Origin: Lactobacillus kullabergensis
GTDB taxonomy: Bacteria; Bacillota; Bacilli; Lactobacillales; Lactobacillaceae
Assembly: GCF_000967195.1 (NCBI RefSeq)
Contig: NZ_KQ033871.1
Location: forward strand, 1,867,035-1,931,034
Reading direction: 5' to 3'
Length of the DNA stretch: 64,000 bases
In this document: positions 1 to 7,721 of the stretch, in pieces
Position numbering within the stretch: position 1 is the first letter of the stretch
Layout of the letters: each line of letters begins with the position of its first letter
Notes under the pieces: generated by a model
What the model saw: only the letters and a program-made list of their open reading frames with translations
Databases searched by the model: none
What the model was told of the DNA's origin: nothing
Program-made: the position numbers and the translations under genes

Positions 1-3
1 ATT

Positions 4-10
4 CTCCTCC
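4..10 (-). promoter_or_regulatory. ribosome binding site of a gene off the left edge
   Basis: On the minus strand these bases read GGAGGAG, a strong Shine-Dalgarno sequence only a few bases from the window edge. This implies that a minus-strand gene starts just outside the window. Apart from this and the thi promoter, I see no gene in positions 1-160. Confidence 0.5.
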
Positions 11-160
11 AAATTAAATAACTGTTAATTATTACTAACTACACTTTATTCAAAATTAACTATAATCACTATCCTTTTTTTGCTTTTTAGCACATTTTTA
101 ATAATAACTAAAATTCTAGTACTTATGACATAAACAAATAGTATCTTTATCAACCTAACG

Positions 161-203
161 TTGTAATAAGCAATAAAATACGCTATAATTGTAAGCGATA
201 ACA
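161..203 (+). promoter_or_regulatory. thi operon promoter with cre box
   Basis: A -35 box TTGTAA (161-166) and a -10 box TATAAT (184-189) are separated by 17 bases, so transcription should begin near 196. The bases 190-203, TGTAAGCGATAACA, match the CcpA cre consensus TGNAARCGNWWWCA at every position and cover the predicted transcript start. Repression by CcpA is inferred from that position. Confidence 0.75.
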
Positions 204-282
204 CGAGGGGTGCCTTTTTGGCTGAGATGAAAATTTTTCAGACCCTTTGAACCTGTAAGTTAATACTTGCGTAGGAACGTGT
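200..282 (+). ncRNA. TPP riboswitch (THI element)
   Basis: The aptamer is closed by ACACG (201-205) pairing with CGTGT (278-282). It contains the conserved blocks GAGGGGTGC, GGCTGAGATGA and ACCCTTTGAACCTG in the standard order. It lies 5' of three thiamine genes and is followed by a hairpin terminator. Bound thiamine pyrophosphate would be expected to favour that terminator and switch the operon off. Confidence 0.95.
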
Positions 283-296
283 CAAAACTGCTTTAG

Positions 297-327
297 CTTT
301 GGCATTTCCATATGCCAAAGTTTTTTT
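297..327 (+). terminator. riboswitch expression-platform terminator
   Basis: CTTTGGCAT (297-305) pairs perfectly with ATGCCAAAG (312-320), and seven T follow. It sits between the TPP aptamer and thiM, so it is the likely ligand-controlled attenuator. Confidence 0.85.
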
Positions 328-369
328 ATTAGTCAAAAATTTTAAGGATATTAAATTAGGAGTAATAAA

Positions 370-1158
370 ATGCAGTTAGAATTATTAGACAAATTGCGAG
401 CAGAAAACCCGGTTATTTTCAACATTGCTAATTTTGTAACAGTTCAAGACGTGGCCAATGCTGTTAATGCTATTGGTGCTTCGCCAATTATGAGCAATGA
501 AGTTGCTGAAGCTGAAGAAATTGTGCGGATGGCTTCCGCCGTGGCAGTTAATATTGGTTGCTTAACCAAGCAGCAAATTAACCACATTAAAAAAGTGGAA
601 GATTTAGCGCGCCAATATAATAAACCCATAGTATTTGATCCCGTTGCCGTTGGCGCCGTGGAGTACCGTTATAAAATCACAGATAAACTTTTATGGGATT
701 TTCATACTAGTATTATTCGGGGCAATATTGGTGAGATAGCTGCCTTAGGTGGCTTTGATTGGAGCTCAAAGGGGATTGATGCAGGCTCCGGTTCTGGTGA
801 TATTGATGAAATTACTGCAAAAACTGCTCAAAAATATCGTTGCACAGTCATTGCGAGCGGGCCTATAGACACAATAAGCGACGGTAAAAGAATAGCCCAT
901 ATCCATAACGGCTCACCCCTTTTTAAAACTCATGTCGGCTCAGGAGATATGTTAACCAGTATTGTCACAGCTTTTACAGCTGTTGCTGACGATCCTTTTG
1001 AAGCAGCTCAAATAGGTGCTTTAGTTTTCAGTTGTGCGGGTCAAATGGTTGTCCAAGATCATCCCAGTGTTGGACCAGGTACTTTTGGTATGTACCTCAT
1101 GGATTATTTGTACAAAATAACAGTCGCAGATATTAAACAAATTGCTGATTTTGATTAA
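370..1158 (+). CDS. thiM: hydroxyethylthiazole kinase
   Basis: ThiM phosphorylates the thiazole alcohol 4-methyl-5-(2-hydroxyethyl)thiazole with ATP, salvaging the thiazole half of thiamine in the cytoplasm. The 262-residue length is normal for the family. The N-terminal region with NIANFVTVQDVANA, the segment DPVAVGA near residue 90 and the ribokinase-fold anion-hole motif GSGDML near residue 190 are all present. The start follows the ribosome site TTAGGAG. It is the first gene of thiM-thiD-thiE under the TPP riboswitch. No thiazole or pyrimidine synthesis genes (thiG, thiC) are in the window, so the operon looks like salvage only. Confidence 0.95.
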   Translation: MQLELLDKLRAENPVIFNIANFVTVQDVANAVNAIGASPIMSNEVAEAEEIVRMASAVAVNIGCLTKQQINHIKKVEDLARQYNKPIVFDPVAVGAVEYRYKITDKLLWDFHTSIIRGNIGEIAALGGFDWSSKGIDAGSGSGDIDEITAKTAQKYRCTVIASGPIDTISDGKRIAHIHNGSPLFKTHVGSGDMLTSIVTAFTAVADDPFEAAQIGALVFSCAGQMVVQDHPSVGPGTFGMYLMDYLYKITVADIKQIADFD

Positions 1159-1166
1159 GGAACTTT

Positions 1167-1973
1167 ATGATGACTGAAAAAATTAATTCTTTTCCCCAGG
1201 TTTTAACTATTGCCGGCACAGATTCAGGTGGAGGTGCCGGAATCATGGCTGATTTAAAAACTTTTCAAATGCAAAAAGTATTTGGTACAGCTGTAGTAGT
1301 AGCAGTGACAGCACAAAACACTTTAGGTGTGCAAAAGTCTTTTTTACTGCCCTTAGAAATGGTCGATGCCCAATTCGCCTCTCTGGCAGAAGATTTCCAC
1401 ATCCGTGCTTGTAAAACGGGAATGTTAGGTGATGCAGCTCACGTTCACCAAGTCGCACTTAATTTGCAAAAGTATGACTTTGGCCCTGTTACCATAGATC
1501 CAGTGATGGTTGCTAAGGGTGGGGCACCATTATTAAGTCAAGATGCTGTCGCCACCGTTAAAAACGAATTGCTGCCTTTAGCCGATCTTATAACACCCAA
1601 CTTGCCAGAAGCGGAGACTTTAACTGGCATCAAGGTACAAGATCAAGCCCAATATCCAGAATTAGCTCATAAATTACAAGATATGGGAGTTAAAAATGTG
1701 CTAATTAAAGGCGGTCATGCAAGTAGCGCAGAAGTAAAAGATTATGCTTTATTTGCTGATGGTTCCGATCTTTGGGTCAGCAGTTCCAGAATACATACCG
1801 AGCGCACCCACGGCACCGGTGACACGTTAGCTGCAGCAATTACGGCTCAGCTGGCTTTAGGTCAAAGTTTACCGTCAGCAATTAAAATTGCTAAAAAGTA
1901 CGTTACTAAAACCATTAAAGAAACCATTCAAGTTGGTCATGGTCACGGCCCCTTAAATCATTGGGCCCAGTAA
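1167..1973 (+). CDS. thiD: hydroxymethylpyrimidine/phosphomethylpyrimidine kinase
   Basis: ThiD phosphorylates hydroxymethylpyrimidine twice to give HMP pyrophosphate, the pyrimidine substrate of ThiE. The protein of 268 residues has the substrate loop AGTDSGGGAGI at about 16-26, DPVMVAKGG near 110, and the ribokinase-family catalytic motif GTGDTLAAA near 217, all as in the family. It lies 8 bases after thiM. Two adjacent ATG codons (1167 and 1170) follow AAGGA, and the second has the better spacing, so the true start could be one codon later. Confidence 0.95.
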   Translation: MMTEKINSFPQVLTIAGTDSGGGAGIMADLKTFQMQKVFGTAVVVAVTAQNTLGVQKSFLLPLEMVDAQFASLAEDFHIRACKTGMLGDAAHVHQVALNLQKYDFGPVTIDPVMVAKGGAPLLSQDAVATVKNELLPLADLITPNLPEAETLTGIKVQDQAQYPELAHKLQDMGVKNVLIKGGHASSAEVKDYALFADGSDLWVSSSRIHTERTHGTGDTLAAAITAQLALGQSLPSAIKIAKKYVTKTIKETIQVGHGHGPLNHWAQ

Positions 1974-1986
1974 TTTAGGAGAAATA

Positions 1987-2649
1987 ATGAAAGACTTTAA
2001 CACTGAATTTTTACATGCTTATTTTATTTGTGGCAGTCAAGACGTTCCAGAAGGTAAAACATTACCGGGCATAGTCGAAGAAGCACTTGCTGCAGGTATT
2101 ACTGCTTTTCAATTTCGGGACAAGGGACCTAATTCAACTTTAAGTGAAGCTGAAAGACTCCCTATGGCGCAAAAGCTGCACCAATTGTGTTATGCATATC
2201 ACGTGCCCTTCTTCATTGACGATGATGTTCAGCTTGCACAACAAGTTCATGCCGAAGGCGTTCATGTTGGTCAAAGCGATGAAGAAATCAGACAGGTCAT
2301 TAAAGAAGTTGGCGCTCAAATGATTATCGGCTATTCCTGCTCGAATTTAACGCAAGTTGAACAAGCCAATAAAATTAGCGGAATTGATTATTATGGCAGC
2401 GGTCCAATTTATGCCACCCAATCTAAAAGTGATGCTGACCCCGAAATTGGTATTGCCGGCTTAAGCCAACTGGTTAAAAATACTGCTCGGCCAATTGTTG
2501 CTATTGGTGGGATTACTGCTAGCGACTTAGAAGCAATTGCTAAAACTAAAGCAGCTGGAGCTGCGGTCATTTCTTTGATTGCCCAAAGCAATGATATTAA
2601 GCAAACCGTTAGTCAAATGCTTACAGCACCATGGATGAAAAATGACTAG
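1987..2649 (+). CDS. thiE: thiamine-phosphate synthase
   Basis: ThiE joins HMP pyrophosphate and thiazole phosphate to make thiamine monophosphate, the last step of the operon's pathway. The 220-residue TIM-barrel protein shows FQFRDKG near 40, the aspartate-rich FIDDDVQLA near 77, HVGQSD near 95, GPIYATQSKSDA near 140 and the phosphate-binding AIGGI near 172. The start follows TAGGAGAAATA, 13 bases after thiD. Some members of this family are TenI-like, but the retained GPI and K/S phosphate-site residues favour a real ThiE. Confidence 0.94.
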   Translation: MKDFNTEFLHAYFICGSQDVPEGKTLPGIVEEALAAGITAFQFRDKGPNSTLSEAERLPMAQKLHQLCYAYHVPFFIDDDVQLAQQVHAEGVHVGQSDEEIRQVIKEVGAQMIIGYSCSNLTQVEQANKISGIDYYGSGPIYATQSKSDADPEIGIAGLSQLVKNTARPIVAIGGITASDLEAIAKTKAAGAAVISLIAQSNDIKQTVSQMLTAPWMKND

Positions 2650-2665
2650 CATATTTTAAAGACAC

Positions 2666-2702
2666 AAAAAATGATTCTGCACTGGACAGAACCATTTTTT
2701 AT
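2666..2702. terminator. bidirectional terminator between thiE and gap
   Basis: AAAAAATGATTCTG (2666-2679) pairs with CAGAACCATTTTTT (2687-2700) with a single mismatch. It is flanked by A and T runs, so it can end transcription from both the thi operon (plus) and gap (minus). Confidence 0.85.
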
Positions 2703-2749
2703 TGATGATAAACAGTCTTTAATTGTAAAAATATGAGTTATATTGATAA

Positions 2750-3769
2750 TTAACCTAACTGGGCAATCTTTTGCAGTGTTCTGATCATTTGGGCTACAAA
2801 ACCGGACTCATTATCATACCATGCGTAACCTTTGACTAGCTGTACCCCATTATCTCCAGTTTCAACCTGGGTAAGAGTTGGATCAAAGACCGAACCAAAT
2901 TCAGTGCCAATAATATCTGATGAGACAATTTGGTCGTCATTATAGCCAAAAGAAGCATTGCCTTCGGTATGCTTTTTAATTCTAGCGTTAAATTCTGCAG
3001 CTGTAACTTTTTCTCTTAAAATAGCAGCTAGTTCAGTAATAGAACCAGAAATAACAGGGACTCGTTGAGCAATACCCGTAAGTTTGCCATCCAGTTCAGG
3101 TATAACTAGGCCAATAGCTTTAGCTGCTCCAGTTGAATGCGGAATAACATTAGCGACAGCGGCACGAGCATTACGGACGTTGCCACCACGATCAGGGCCA
3201 TCCTGCAACATTTGTGAAGCTGTGTAGGCATGCGTTGTAGACATAATTCCCACTTGAATGCCAAATTCATCGTTCATTGCCTGAGCTAATGGTGCTAAAC
3301 AATTAGTGGTACATGAGCCTGCGGAAATAATTTGATCAGAGTCAGTTAGTTGATCATCATTTACGCTATAGACAATAGTTTTCATATTGCCTGCGGGAGC
3401 AGAAATTAATACTCTTTTAACACCGGCATCAAGGTGAGCTTGGGATTTTGCAGTTGAAGTATAAAATCCAGTGCATTCAAGTACTATTTTAACTCCGTCG
3501 TTTTTAACCCACGGAATTTGACTGGCATCTTTTTCCGCATAAACCGGAATATTTTTACCATCAATTACAATACTATTAGTTGTAGCAGTTACTTCATGAT
3601 TAAATTGACCATGCGCAGTATCATATTTTAATAAGTGTGCTAACATAGCTGGTGAGGTTAAGTCGTTGATTGCGACAATTTCGATGTCGTCACTGGCCAC
3701 TTCATAAATTCGCCGTAAAGCAAGCCGACCAATGCGACCAAAACCATTAATACCAATTTTTGTAGTCAT
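2750..3769 (-). CDS. gap: glyceraldehyde-3-phosphate dehydrogenase
   Basis: It oxidises glyceraldehyde 3-phosphate with phosphate and NAD to 1,3-bisphosphoglycerate in glycolysis. The 339-residue protein has the Rossmann motif GFGRIGR at 9-15, the NAD-type acidic residue in INDLT near 36, and the catalytic Cys153 in SAGSCTTNC with the partner histidine in THAYTAS. The gene stands alone, without pgk or tpiA, and is divergent from a LysR-type regulator. In lactobacilli the main gap usually lies in a cggR-gap-pgk-tpi operon, so this may be a second, separately regulated copy. That is inference from context. The upstream GGGGGAA is a clear ribosome site. Confidence 0.93.
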   Translation of the reverse strand: MTTKIGINGFGRIGRLALRRIYEVASDDIEIVAINDLTSPAMLAHLLKYDTAHGQFNHEVTATTNSIVIDGKNIPVYAEKDASQIPWVKNDGVKIVLECTGFYTSTAKSQAHLDAGVKRVLISAPAGNMKTIVYSVNDDQLTDSDQIISAGSCTTNCLAPLAQAMNDEFGIQVGIMSTTHAYTASQMLQDGPDRGGNVRNARAAVANVIPHSTGAAKAIGLVIPELDGKLTGIAQRVPVISGSITELAAILREKVTAAEFNARIKKHTEGNASFGYNDDQIVSSDIIGTEFGSVFDPTLTQVETGDNGVQLVKGYAWYDNESGFVAQMIRTLQKIAQLG

Positions 3770-3873
3770 AATAAGTTCCCCCTTTAGATTACAAAATTAG
3801 TATATTAAAACTAAATCACCTTGCATAATCCGAGATTGTAATAGGGTTATCACTTTTAATGATATGGAGTATT

Positions 3874-4605
3874 ATGAATTTTAACGATTTATATATTTAC
3901 CAAACAATTTATGAAACTAGATCACTGAATAAAGCGGCATTAAAACTGGGCTACACTCAATCCAATATTACGGCCAGGCTCAAAACAATGGAGCGAGAAC
4001 TGAAAGCGCCACTTTTTGTGCGTTCTAATTTAGGAGTCAGACCAACTAAAAATGGGCAAAAAATGTATCATTTTGCGACTAAGGCACTACAAAACTATCA
4101 GAATTTAAAAGACGATTTAACCAGTAACAAACCCAAAGTTTTAATCTCTGAGTTGCTTTTTGGTTATATTATTACCCGAAAGGCACAACTTGCACTTGAT
4201 CAATATGAAATCATCATTAAAAGTACTAATGAAATCCAAGAATTATTAACCAAGCATCCTTATGACATGGTCTGGGCCTTTACTCCGATCACTTTACCCC
4301 AATATTCGTTAATCAAGAAAAGTCATTTACAAGCCTGTTTTTTAAAAGGCAAAAAGCAGGAAAGTAAAAATGTACCGGTTGCCATAAACGCAGACATAAA
4401 TTGTCCGTTTCGTAACTTGACTCTCAAATTAACGCAGAATAAAAACAGCGTCACTGAAATTGATTCGCTGGAAATGATTTTAGAGCTGGTCAAAAAAGGC
4501 CAGGCAACTGCATTATTGCCTAAATACTTAATGAATGATGATTTAGTTGCAGCTGATTCGCAAAGTTGGAATATCCCCTATTATTTTTATCGCTATCAAT
4601 TATAG
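3874..4605 (+). CDS. short LysR-family transcriptional regulator
   Basis: The first 60 residues are a typical LysR winged helix-turn-helix (FNDLYIYQTIYETRSLNKAA, then LGYTQSNITARLKTMERELK). The rest would be the effector-binding domain, but the protein has only 243 residues against about 290-300 usually, so that domain is reduced. I chose the ATG at 3874 because TGGAG lies just before it; the in-frame ATG at 3859 has no ribosome site and overlaps this one. The gene is divergent from gap, with about 100 bases between the starts, so control of gap is plausible but unproven. Confidence 0.8.
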   Translation: MNFNDLYIYQTIYETRSLNKAALKLGYTQSNITARLKTMERELKAPLFVRSNLGVRPTKNGQKMYHFATKALQNYQNLKDDLTSNKPKVLISELLFGYIITRKAQLALDQYEIIIKSTNEIQELLTKHPYDMVWAFTPITLPQYSLIKKSHLQACFLKGKKQESKNVPVAINADINCPFRNLTLKLTQNKNSVTEIDSLEMILELVKKGQATALLPKYLMNDDLVAADSQSWNIPYYFYRYQL

Positions 4606-4611
4606 ATAAGT

Positions 4612-4693
4612 AAAAAGACGCCATTATTTGATGTGAACCCTAAAATTAGGACAAATTTGGGGGTTATATCAATTTGCATAAAGGTGCCTTTTT
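4612..4693. terminator. convergent terminator interrupted by a 43-bp palindrome
   Basis: The outer arms AAAAAGACGCC (4612-4622) and GGTGCCTTTTT (4683-4693) are partly complementary and end in A and T runs. Between them sits the 43-bp palindromic element at 4629-4671. The hairpin separates the LysR gene from the convergent GNAT pseudogene. Confidence 0.65.
4629..4671. repeat. 43-bp IS-end-like palindromic element, copy 1
   Basis: The element begins TGATGTGAACCC and ends GGGGGTTATATCA. Its two ends are imperfect inverted repeats of each other, and the interior holds AAAATTAGGACA and CAAATTTG. Both ends resemble termini of IS3-family (IS150-group) elements fused back to back with nothing between. 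ATT stands on both sides, consistent with a 3-bp target duplication. A second copy at 8078-8120 differs at one base. Confidence 0.7.
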
Positions 4694-4699
4694 AAATCT

Positions 4700-5539
4700 C
4701 TAATCTAATTTTTTTAAATACGTTTCATAAACTGGACACAGATTAAACGCATATTTGCTGTAAGTCCGCGTTGCTAATGGGTCTGTAGAATCAAATTCAC
4801 CACTTAAAGTTTGATATTTTGCTTGTGCCCAATTTAGCAATTGCTGTTGCAATTGGTCTAACAAATTAGACTTAACGGCACCCATCCATCCTAAAGTCAA
4901 TTCTTGAGAGGTATCCTCAAAAGAAAAGCAATAAGCCTTAATTTGTCCAGCAGCAATTAGTGCTAAGGGGGCGTGTTCAAGTTGATCAGTGAAAATAGTT
5001 TTGCTCCACTCACTAAGAGGTATCTTTGCAACCGGATTTGCTAAATGATTTTTTTGATAATCGGAGAAACTCACTTGTGCCAGCCTATTCATTATTACAG
5101 AATCTTTTTTTATTTCGTGTAGAGTGATCAACTGTAAATCAGTATCTATCAGAATATTTTTCAGTGCCCTTTTCAAGGGCATCTGGGGTTCTACAGTAGT
5201 TCTGATTAACTTAAAACCATTTTTTTGACCAATGGCATTAAAGAGTAATTGCGGTGCATAATCATAAGTAATTAAAGCGTTTTGGTGATTTTTTTGGGCT
5301 TTTGCCGTTAAATCCGTCAATATTTGCTCATAAACCTGCATTTGTTCACCGCTGGTTAGTCTAGGTGCAAGATAGCCCGCAAAATTTAAGGAATAAGGGT
5401 GAAAAGCATTTTGTCAACATGTCATTAATCCGACTGGCTTATTTTCCAGATAATAGGCTTGTGTATGTTGAGGAAATTGTTCTATAGTTTCCCTAATTTT
5501 TCTATCTGAACTTACATTGGCTAATAATGAGCCATACAT
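4700..5539 (-). pseudogene. GNAT-like acetyltransferase gene with an in-frame stop
   Basis: A 279-codon frame starts at 5539 behind the strong ribosome site AAAGGAG and runs to 4700. It is broken at codon 42 by a single TGA (5414-5416). Reading through, the protein continues as QNAFHPYSLNFAGYLAPRLT with no frame change, so the damage is one nonsense codon. The downstream ATG at 5341 lacks a ribosome site and would remove the first 66 residues. The C-terminal half (residues after about 190, LALIAAGQIKAYCFS onward) resembles a GNAT acetyl-CoA-binding fold, but weakly. A sequencing error at this base would restore the gene. Confidence 0.7.
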
Positions 5540-5561
5540 AATTAATAATCTCCTTTATGGA

Positions 5562-5897
5562 CTATTTTTTCGCCCGTAAAATTTTGGCCTTGGCATCATT
5601 GTAGCCGTCAATGTAGCGTTCTATTTCAATTGCTTTATTCTGGGTAACACGATTAACTAAGTTAACACCTTTTTTAGGAAAATCCTTGAAAGAATGACTC
5701 TCTGCATAGTCCTTTTTGGCTTGTTCATAACCCATTTGATAATCACTGAGAGAACTCTTTTTCACAGCAGTTTTTGCTGCATTATAGGTATAATCATTGG
5801 TATCACGCCATTTTTTATATGCTTTTTCAGCATCTTTATAGTTTCCGGCTTCATAATTTTCTTTGACATAATCATGTAATTGTTTTAAATTGACCAT
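5562..5897 (-). CDS. hypothetical protein, small, charged and helical
   Basis: I do not recognise this 111-residue protein. It is rich in Lys, Asp, Tyr and Ala, appears largely alpha-helical, and has two similar stretches, YKDAEKAYKKWRDTNDYTYN and QMGYEQAKKDYAES, suggestive of short helical repeats. It has no signal peptide or membrane segment, so it should be cytoplasmic. It is the last gene after the LytTR/LiaF-like pair, 15 bases downstream of the membrane protein, so it probably belongs to that operon. Confidence 0.7.
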   Translation of the reverse strand: MVNLKQLHDYVKENYEAGNYKDAEKAYKKWRDTNDYTYNAAKTAVKKSSLSDYQMGYEQAKKDYAESHSFKDFPKKGVNLVNRVTQNKAIEIERYIDGYNDAKAKILRAKK

Positions 5898-5912
5898 TTT
5901 ATTTTCCCCAAG

Positions 5913-6674
5913 TTAAACATAATTAACTTCCACATCACCCATGCTGAAATGCCCAGTTAGCATTAATGTAGGACCGTCACCGGTAGATTCGTCATTAATA
6001 TCTAATTCTCCCAGAGCTAAGTTCAAGTTATCACTGTTGACTTTCCATGAAGTTGGAACGTAAATTTCAATCTCACCCATAGTGCCATTAATGTCAACAG
6101 TCACCACATCGCCTGCAGCTTTAGCCTGATCAAGGTAGACTTCTACTTCACCCAAAGAAGAATTAATTGTTATACTGCGTAAATTTTGTGAATGAACGTA
6201 GCGCGAAACTGATGACAAGCGCTGATTGATTACTATATCTTCGCCATCAACTTTTCCAGTACCGCTACTGAATACGTTATTATCAATTCTTGAACGATTA
6301 TTGCTAAAGTTCTTCCATTTGCCGTCTTTTTTTTGGTTAAAATAGACTATCCTGGGAAACCAGCTTCTCTTAAAAATCAGCGTTAAGCCTAAATAAATTA
6401 ATAACGCCGCCACTAAGACCGTCCACGGTACAATTTTGGTAATATGCAAGGGTTCAGCGTAAACAATTAATAAAAAGGCAATGGAAAAAGTTGTACCAAA
6501 CAAACTTTTATTAGCCACGCTTTCGATCAGTGCTGCTCCGAATATTATCGTCCAAATAATCATGCTTACTTTTAAATGAAATGAAAGCAGATGCAGCTGA
6601 TTAAGGACTAAGAATACGGCAGCTGCTACTAGAGCAATGCCCCAAAATACTTCTCTAAGTTTAAATTTTTTCAT
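5913..6674 (-). CDS. LiaF-like membrane protein
   Basis: The 253-residue protein has about four transmembrane segments in residues 9-105 (for example FWGIALVAAAVFLVLNQLHL). The soluble C-terminal half, rich in beta strands, has repeated ITINSSLGEVEVYL / DINGTMGEIEIYVP / LTGHFSMGDVEVNY units typical of LiaF/YvqF C-terminal domains. LiaF-type proteins sense or damp cell-envelope stress signalling. Here the partner is a LytTR regulator rather than LiaRS: its stop overlaps this start as TAATG, so the two are translationally coupled. Confidence 0.8.
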   Translation of the reverse strand: MKKFKLREVFWGIALVAAAVFLVLNQLHLLSFHLKVSMIIWTIIFGAALIESVANKSLFGTTFSIAFLLIVYAEPLHITKIVPWTVLVAALLIYLGLTLIFKRSWFPRIVYFNQKKDGKWKNFSNNRSRIDNNVFSSGTGKVDGEDIVINQRLSSVSRYVHSQNLRSITINSSLGEVEVYLDQAKAAGDVVTVDINGTMGEIEIYVPTSWKVNSDNLNLALGELDINDESTGDGPTLMLTGHFSMGDVEVNYV

Positions 6675-7144
6675 TATGATGACCTTCTCTCGTTTAACCT
6701 ATCATTCAAATTGTGATAGTAGTGACGTGAAACATAGACAGTTTTATAAGAATCGCGAAAATTAATCTTACAGTTAGAAATCGAACGTGTTAACGCATAA
6801 ATTTGATTTAAATTTAAAATTGTTGACTTAGATACCCGCATGAACTGATTATTTAACAAATTTTCTAGTTCATAGAGTTTGTAGTCTACGGTAAAGGCAT
6901 CCTTGGCAGTATGTGCAATCACCTGTTTATCTTCTGTTTCAAAAAATAAAATCTCATTCATGCTCAAGTAATAGGACACATTATCTTTTTTGCCTTCTAT
7001 CTGGTCAGGATGTTCACTGATACCTTGCAACTGTCGGTATATCTGTTCAACTTCTGGCGTTACAGATTTAGCATGAATTGTTACACTGGTATCGTCATCT
7101 TCCATATCCGGATTCAGTTCTATTTTTATTTTCACGCTTCTCAC
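6674..7144 (-). CDS. LytTR-domain DNA-binding regulator
   Basis: The 156-residue protein has a short N-terminal region and a C-terminal LytTR domain at about 50-150. Typical elements are EILFFETEDKQVIAHT, a KLYELENLL helix, FMRVSKSTILNLNQI and VSRHYYHNL. It has no phosphoreceiver domain, as in the one-component LytTR regulators often paired with a membrane partner. Such systems commonly regulate themselves. The direct repeats at 7211-7239, upstream of its start, are the likely binding site. The next gene (LiaF-like) overlaps its stop. Confidence 0.88.
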   Translation of the reverse strand: MRSVKIKIELNPDMEDDDTSVTIHAKSVTPEVEQIYRQLQGISEHPDQIEGKKDNVSYYLSMNEILFFETEDKQVIAHTAKDAFTVDYKLYELENLLNNQFMRVSKSTILNLNQIYALTRSISNCKINFRDSYKTVYVSRHYYHNLNDRLNERRSS

Positions 7145-7210
7145 CTGCCCTTCATCACTTGATGATTTAATTAAACGCTTATTTTAATGTAAAATCTAGC
7201 ACTTTTAACT

Positions 7211-7239
7211 AAGTGGCAATTATAAGAAACCAAGTGGCA
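7211..7239 (-). promoter_or_regulatory. tandem LytTR-type operator repeats
   Basis: AAGTGGCA occurs at 7211-7218 and again at 7232-7239, exactly 21 bases apart, that is, two helical turns. LytTR proteins such as AgrA bind two direct repeats with this pitch. The site lies about 70 bases upstream of the LytTR gene start, so autoregulation is likely. Confidence 0.65.
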
Positions 7240-7284
7240 TATTTTTTTGATTGAAGAAAAGAAAAAAATTCAAGAGCAGTAAAA

Positions 7285-7316
7285 AGCCGTAATTCGCTTT
7301 AGTACGAAATACGGCT
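7285..7316 (-). terminator. hairpin with terminator-like tail on the minus strand
   Basis: AGCCGTA..TTCG (7285-7296) pairs with CGAA..TACGGCT (7305-7316). On the minus strand the hairpin is followed by TTTTT. No minus-strand gene lies just upstream, so it may end an antisense or small RNA starting in the toxin-antitoxin promoter, or simply insulate the LytTR operon. Confidence 0.5.
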
Positions 7317-7359
7317 AAAATATGGTTTTATTTAAGACAATTTTAGGCTAAAATTTACA

Positions 7360-7394
7360 AAAAGTACCTAAAATATGCTATTTTTGGTACTTTT
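7360..7394. promoter_or_regulatory. 35-bp operator palindrome of the toxin-antitoxin pair
   Basis: The left arm AAAAGTACC-T-AAAATA (7360-7375) and right arm TATTTT-T-GGTACTTTT (7379-7394) match at 15 of 16 positions around the centre TGC. It ends 42 bases before the antitoxin start, where promoter elements should lie. Binding by the antitoxin or the antitoxin-toxin complex is the expected use. Confidence 0.7.
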
Positions 7395-7436
7395 ATGATA
7401 TTATTTGTGTAATAAAATAATTTCGGGAGGCAAATT

Positions 7437-7709
7437 ATGGCAACTAAGATTGTTACTAAAAGATACTCTGTTAATATAGACAAGCAAATAGCGGATACTG
7501 CAGAGCTAGTTATCAGAAAAATTGGTCTTAAACCTAATGATGTGATTTCAATGATGCTTACACAGATTGCTGACAAAGGTAAACTACCCGTAGCATTTTC
7601 AGTTGACGACTATGACCATCTAAAAGATGAAATTATTGCAGCTAGTCGTAAAATTCCTGCACAAAAGGTCGAAACCTCCGAAGAAATAGCTGACTTTTTC
7701 GCAGATTAA
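7437..7709 (+). CDS. RelB/DinJ-like antitoxin
   Basis: The 90-residue protein has an N-terminal ribbon-helix-helix DNA-binding region (KRYSVNIDKQIADTAELVIR, then GLKPNDVISMMLTQIADKG) of the RelB/DinJ type. A variable acidic C-terminal part (about 55-90) should wrap the toxin. The start follows the strong site CGGGAGG. The toxin gene begins 12 bases downstream. The long palindrome upstream suggests autorepression. Confidence 0.85.
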   Translation: MATKIVTKRYSVNIDKQIADTAELVIRKIGLKPNDVISMMLTQIADKGKLPVAFSVDDYDHLKDEIIAASRKIPAQKVETSEEIADFFAD

Positions 7710-7721
7710 GGAGACCAGTTA

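Noticed and set aside
5414..5416. Selenocysteine reading of the in-frame TGA
   Set aside because: No SECIS-like hairpin is evident after the codon and the protein is not a redox family; a nonsense mutation or sequencing error is simpler.
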